Positions 63,226 through 64,000 of a stretch of DNA of 64,000 nucleotides are shown here, piece by piece (within the stretch, counting starts at the first letter, position 1; the number at the start of each line of letters is the position of its first letter). The notes under the pieces were generated by a model. The model saw nothing but the letters and a program-made list of their open reading frames with translations, was not told the DNA's origin and did no database searches. A program made the translations under genes and the position numbers. This DNA is from Actinomadura coerulea (GTDB lineage Bacteria > Actinomycetota > Actinomycetes > Streptosporangiales > Streptosporangiaceae): contig NZ_JACHMQ010000001.1 in the NCBI RefSeq assembly GCF_014208105.1, positions 3,162,001-3,226,000 on the forward strand, read 5' to 3'.

Positions 63226-63867
63226 TCAGAGCGGGGCCGCGCCCCGGGCCCGGTGCAGGACGGCGTTCGCCGCCCCGGCGAGCTGCTCCAGCCGGAACAC
63301 CTCCGTCCGGTGGAACGGCGGCGCGCCCGTCCGGGCGACCACCAGCGCGAGCCCGCCCGCCGCGAGCGGGCAGACCGCGAAGCGCGTGCCGTCCGGCGCC
63401 GTGAACGCCCGCGGCCGCAGCGGCCGCAGCTCCGGCAGGACGGCGCCGGGCTCGCCGCCGGCGCTGGCGTGCACGAGGACCGCCTCGTCCTCCCCCTCCA
63501 GCTCGGCGAGGCCCGCCCAGTCGGCGCTCAGGACGGCCGGGACGGCGTCGGCGAGGATCTCCAGGCCGCGCTCCGGGACGGCCGCGACCTGGCCGATCAC
63601 GGCCGCGTCGGGGAAGGCGCCCTGCGGCTCGGCGGTCGGCCAGATCCCGACGACCTCCACCCCCGGCACCGAGCCGAGCCCCCCGGCCAGCCGCTCGGAG
63701 TCGGCCCCCGCGGGCCACGCGACGGTGAAGTCGTCCATCGCCCGCCCGTTGTCGCGTTCCAGCACCGTCATCTGGACGACGTCCGCGCCCGCCGCGCCCA
63801 GGGTGCGCGCGACCTGCCCCAGCGACCCGGGACGGTCCGGAAGCCGCACCCTTATCCGCAGCAACAT
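63226..63867 (-). CDS. ACT-domain protein, putative amino-acid-binding regulator
   Basis: A 213-residue protein. The N-terminal 75 residues are an ACT domain (LLRIRVRLPDRPGSLGQVAR, GAAGADVVQMTVLERDNG). The C-terminal 140 residues have no catalytic motif I recognise; GTRFAVCPLAAGGLALVVARTG is GAF-like. Start at ATG 63867 because GGAGG is 5 nt upstream. Such ACT-only proteins sense amino acids. The 133 bp from its start to the window end are non-coding as far as I can see. Confidence 0.8.
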   Translation of the reverse strand: MLLRIRVRLPDRPGSLGQVARTLGAAGADVVQMTVLERDNGRAMDDFTVAWPAGADSERLAGGLGSVPGVEVVGIWPTAEPQGAFPDAAVIGQVAAVPERGLEILADAVPAVLSADWAGLAELEGEDEAVLVHASAGGEPGAVLPELRPLRPRAFTAPDGTRFAVCPLAAGGLALVVARTGAPPFHRTEVFRLEQLAGAANAVLHRARGAAPL

Positions 63868-64000
63868 CGCCACCTCCAGTCTCCGTGCGAGGTCCCCAGC
63901 TTCGACGAGACCCGTTTCCCCCGTGTTACCCAGACGTGTCGTCCCAAGAAAACGGCACGGAAGTCGGTGCTGGAACGGCGGGCACGGGTCAAACTAGAGT

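Noticed and set aside
63908..63990. GACCCGT ... ACGGGTC as the closing stem of a structured RNA
   Set aside because: The 7-bp arms are 69 nt apart with no supporting inner helices; no tRNA-like pattern.

Overview
The window is high-GC actinobacterial DNA: about 70% G+C or more by eye, many GTG/TTG starts, four-base GTGA stop/start overlaps, F420-dependent enzyme families, a SapB-type class III lanthipeptide locus and a large NRPS locus. It looks like a filamentous actinomycete chromosome (Actinomadura/Streptosporangiales-like is a guess). I see no tRNA, rRNA, CRISPR array, insertion sequence or phage gene.

Layout. (i) 1-14.3 kb: a cut-off DHA2 drug exporter divergent from a TetR repressor with a perfect palindrome between them; a lipoprotein hydrolase; MscS; a CocE/NonD hydrolase; a Bcp peroxiredoxin; a glycosyltransferase; a giant LuxR (LAL) regulator; a nitroreductase-hemerythrin fusion; a very long hairpin; and an SDR/DapB-like reductase pair. 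(ii) 14.5-21.3 kb: a complete ram/amf-like locus: LanKC synthetase, 35-residue precursor, two half-size ABC exporters, and a convergent RamR-like regulator. (iii) 21.6-23.9 kb: an ornithine-cyclodeaminase-family protein and a secreted streptogrisin-like protease. (iv) 24.0-51.0 kb: an NRPS locus: type II thioesterase, GNAT, MbtH, three NRPSs, a free-standing adenylation protein, and a divergent SbnA/SbnB pair for L-2,3-diaminopropionate (Dap). (v) 51.0-64 kb: two decayed genes, an MFS/MarR pair, a Uma2 protein, an acyl-CoA dehydrogenase, DUF2000/AraC, an ADP-ribosylglycohydrolase, small hydrolases and oxidoreductases, enoyl-CoA hydratase, a class II aldolase divergent from a PfkB kinase, and an ACT-domain protein.

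How the NRPS genes work together. On the minus strand the assembly order reads 37255-46749 (C-A-T-C-A*-T-C-A-T-E), then 29561-37258 (C-A-T-C-A-T-E), then 25611-29564 (C-A-T-TE): six modules. Both E-terminated proteins are followed by a protein whose first C domain has the LSPLQ(Q/E)G opening common in domains after an E domain. Two A domains carry a Thr code and both sit before E domains, so two D-configured Thr residues are predicted. Module 2 has lost nearly all of its A domain and keeps only the tail that carries the catalytic lysine. The free-standing A protein upstream stops almost exactly where that tail begins. This reads as an adenylation domain split between two polypeptides. The adjacent SbnA/SbnB pair points to Dap as its substrate.

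Other points to check: the two exporter ATPases have complementary defects that leave one intact composite ATP site; the two Thr modules share near-identical DNA; a 27-bp hairpin lies between convergent genes; and one deletion seems to have removed the 5' ends of a divergent NmrA/TetR pair. All calls were made by reading. Substrate codes and family names rest on motif memory, not database searches.
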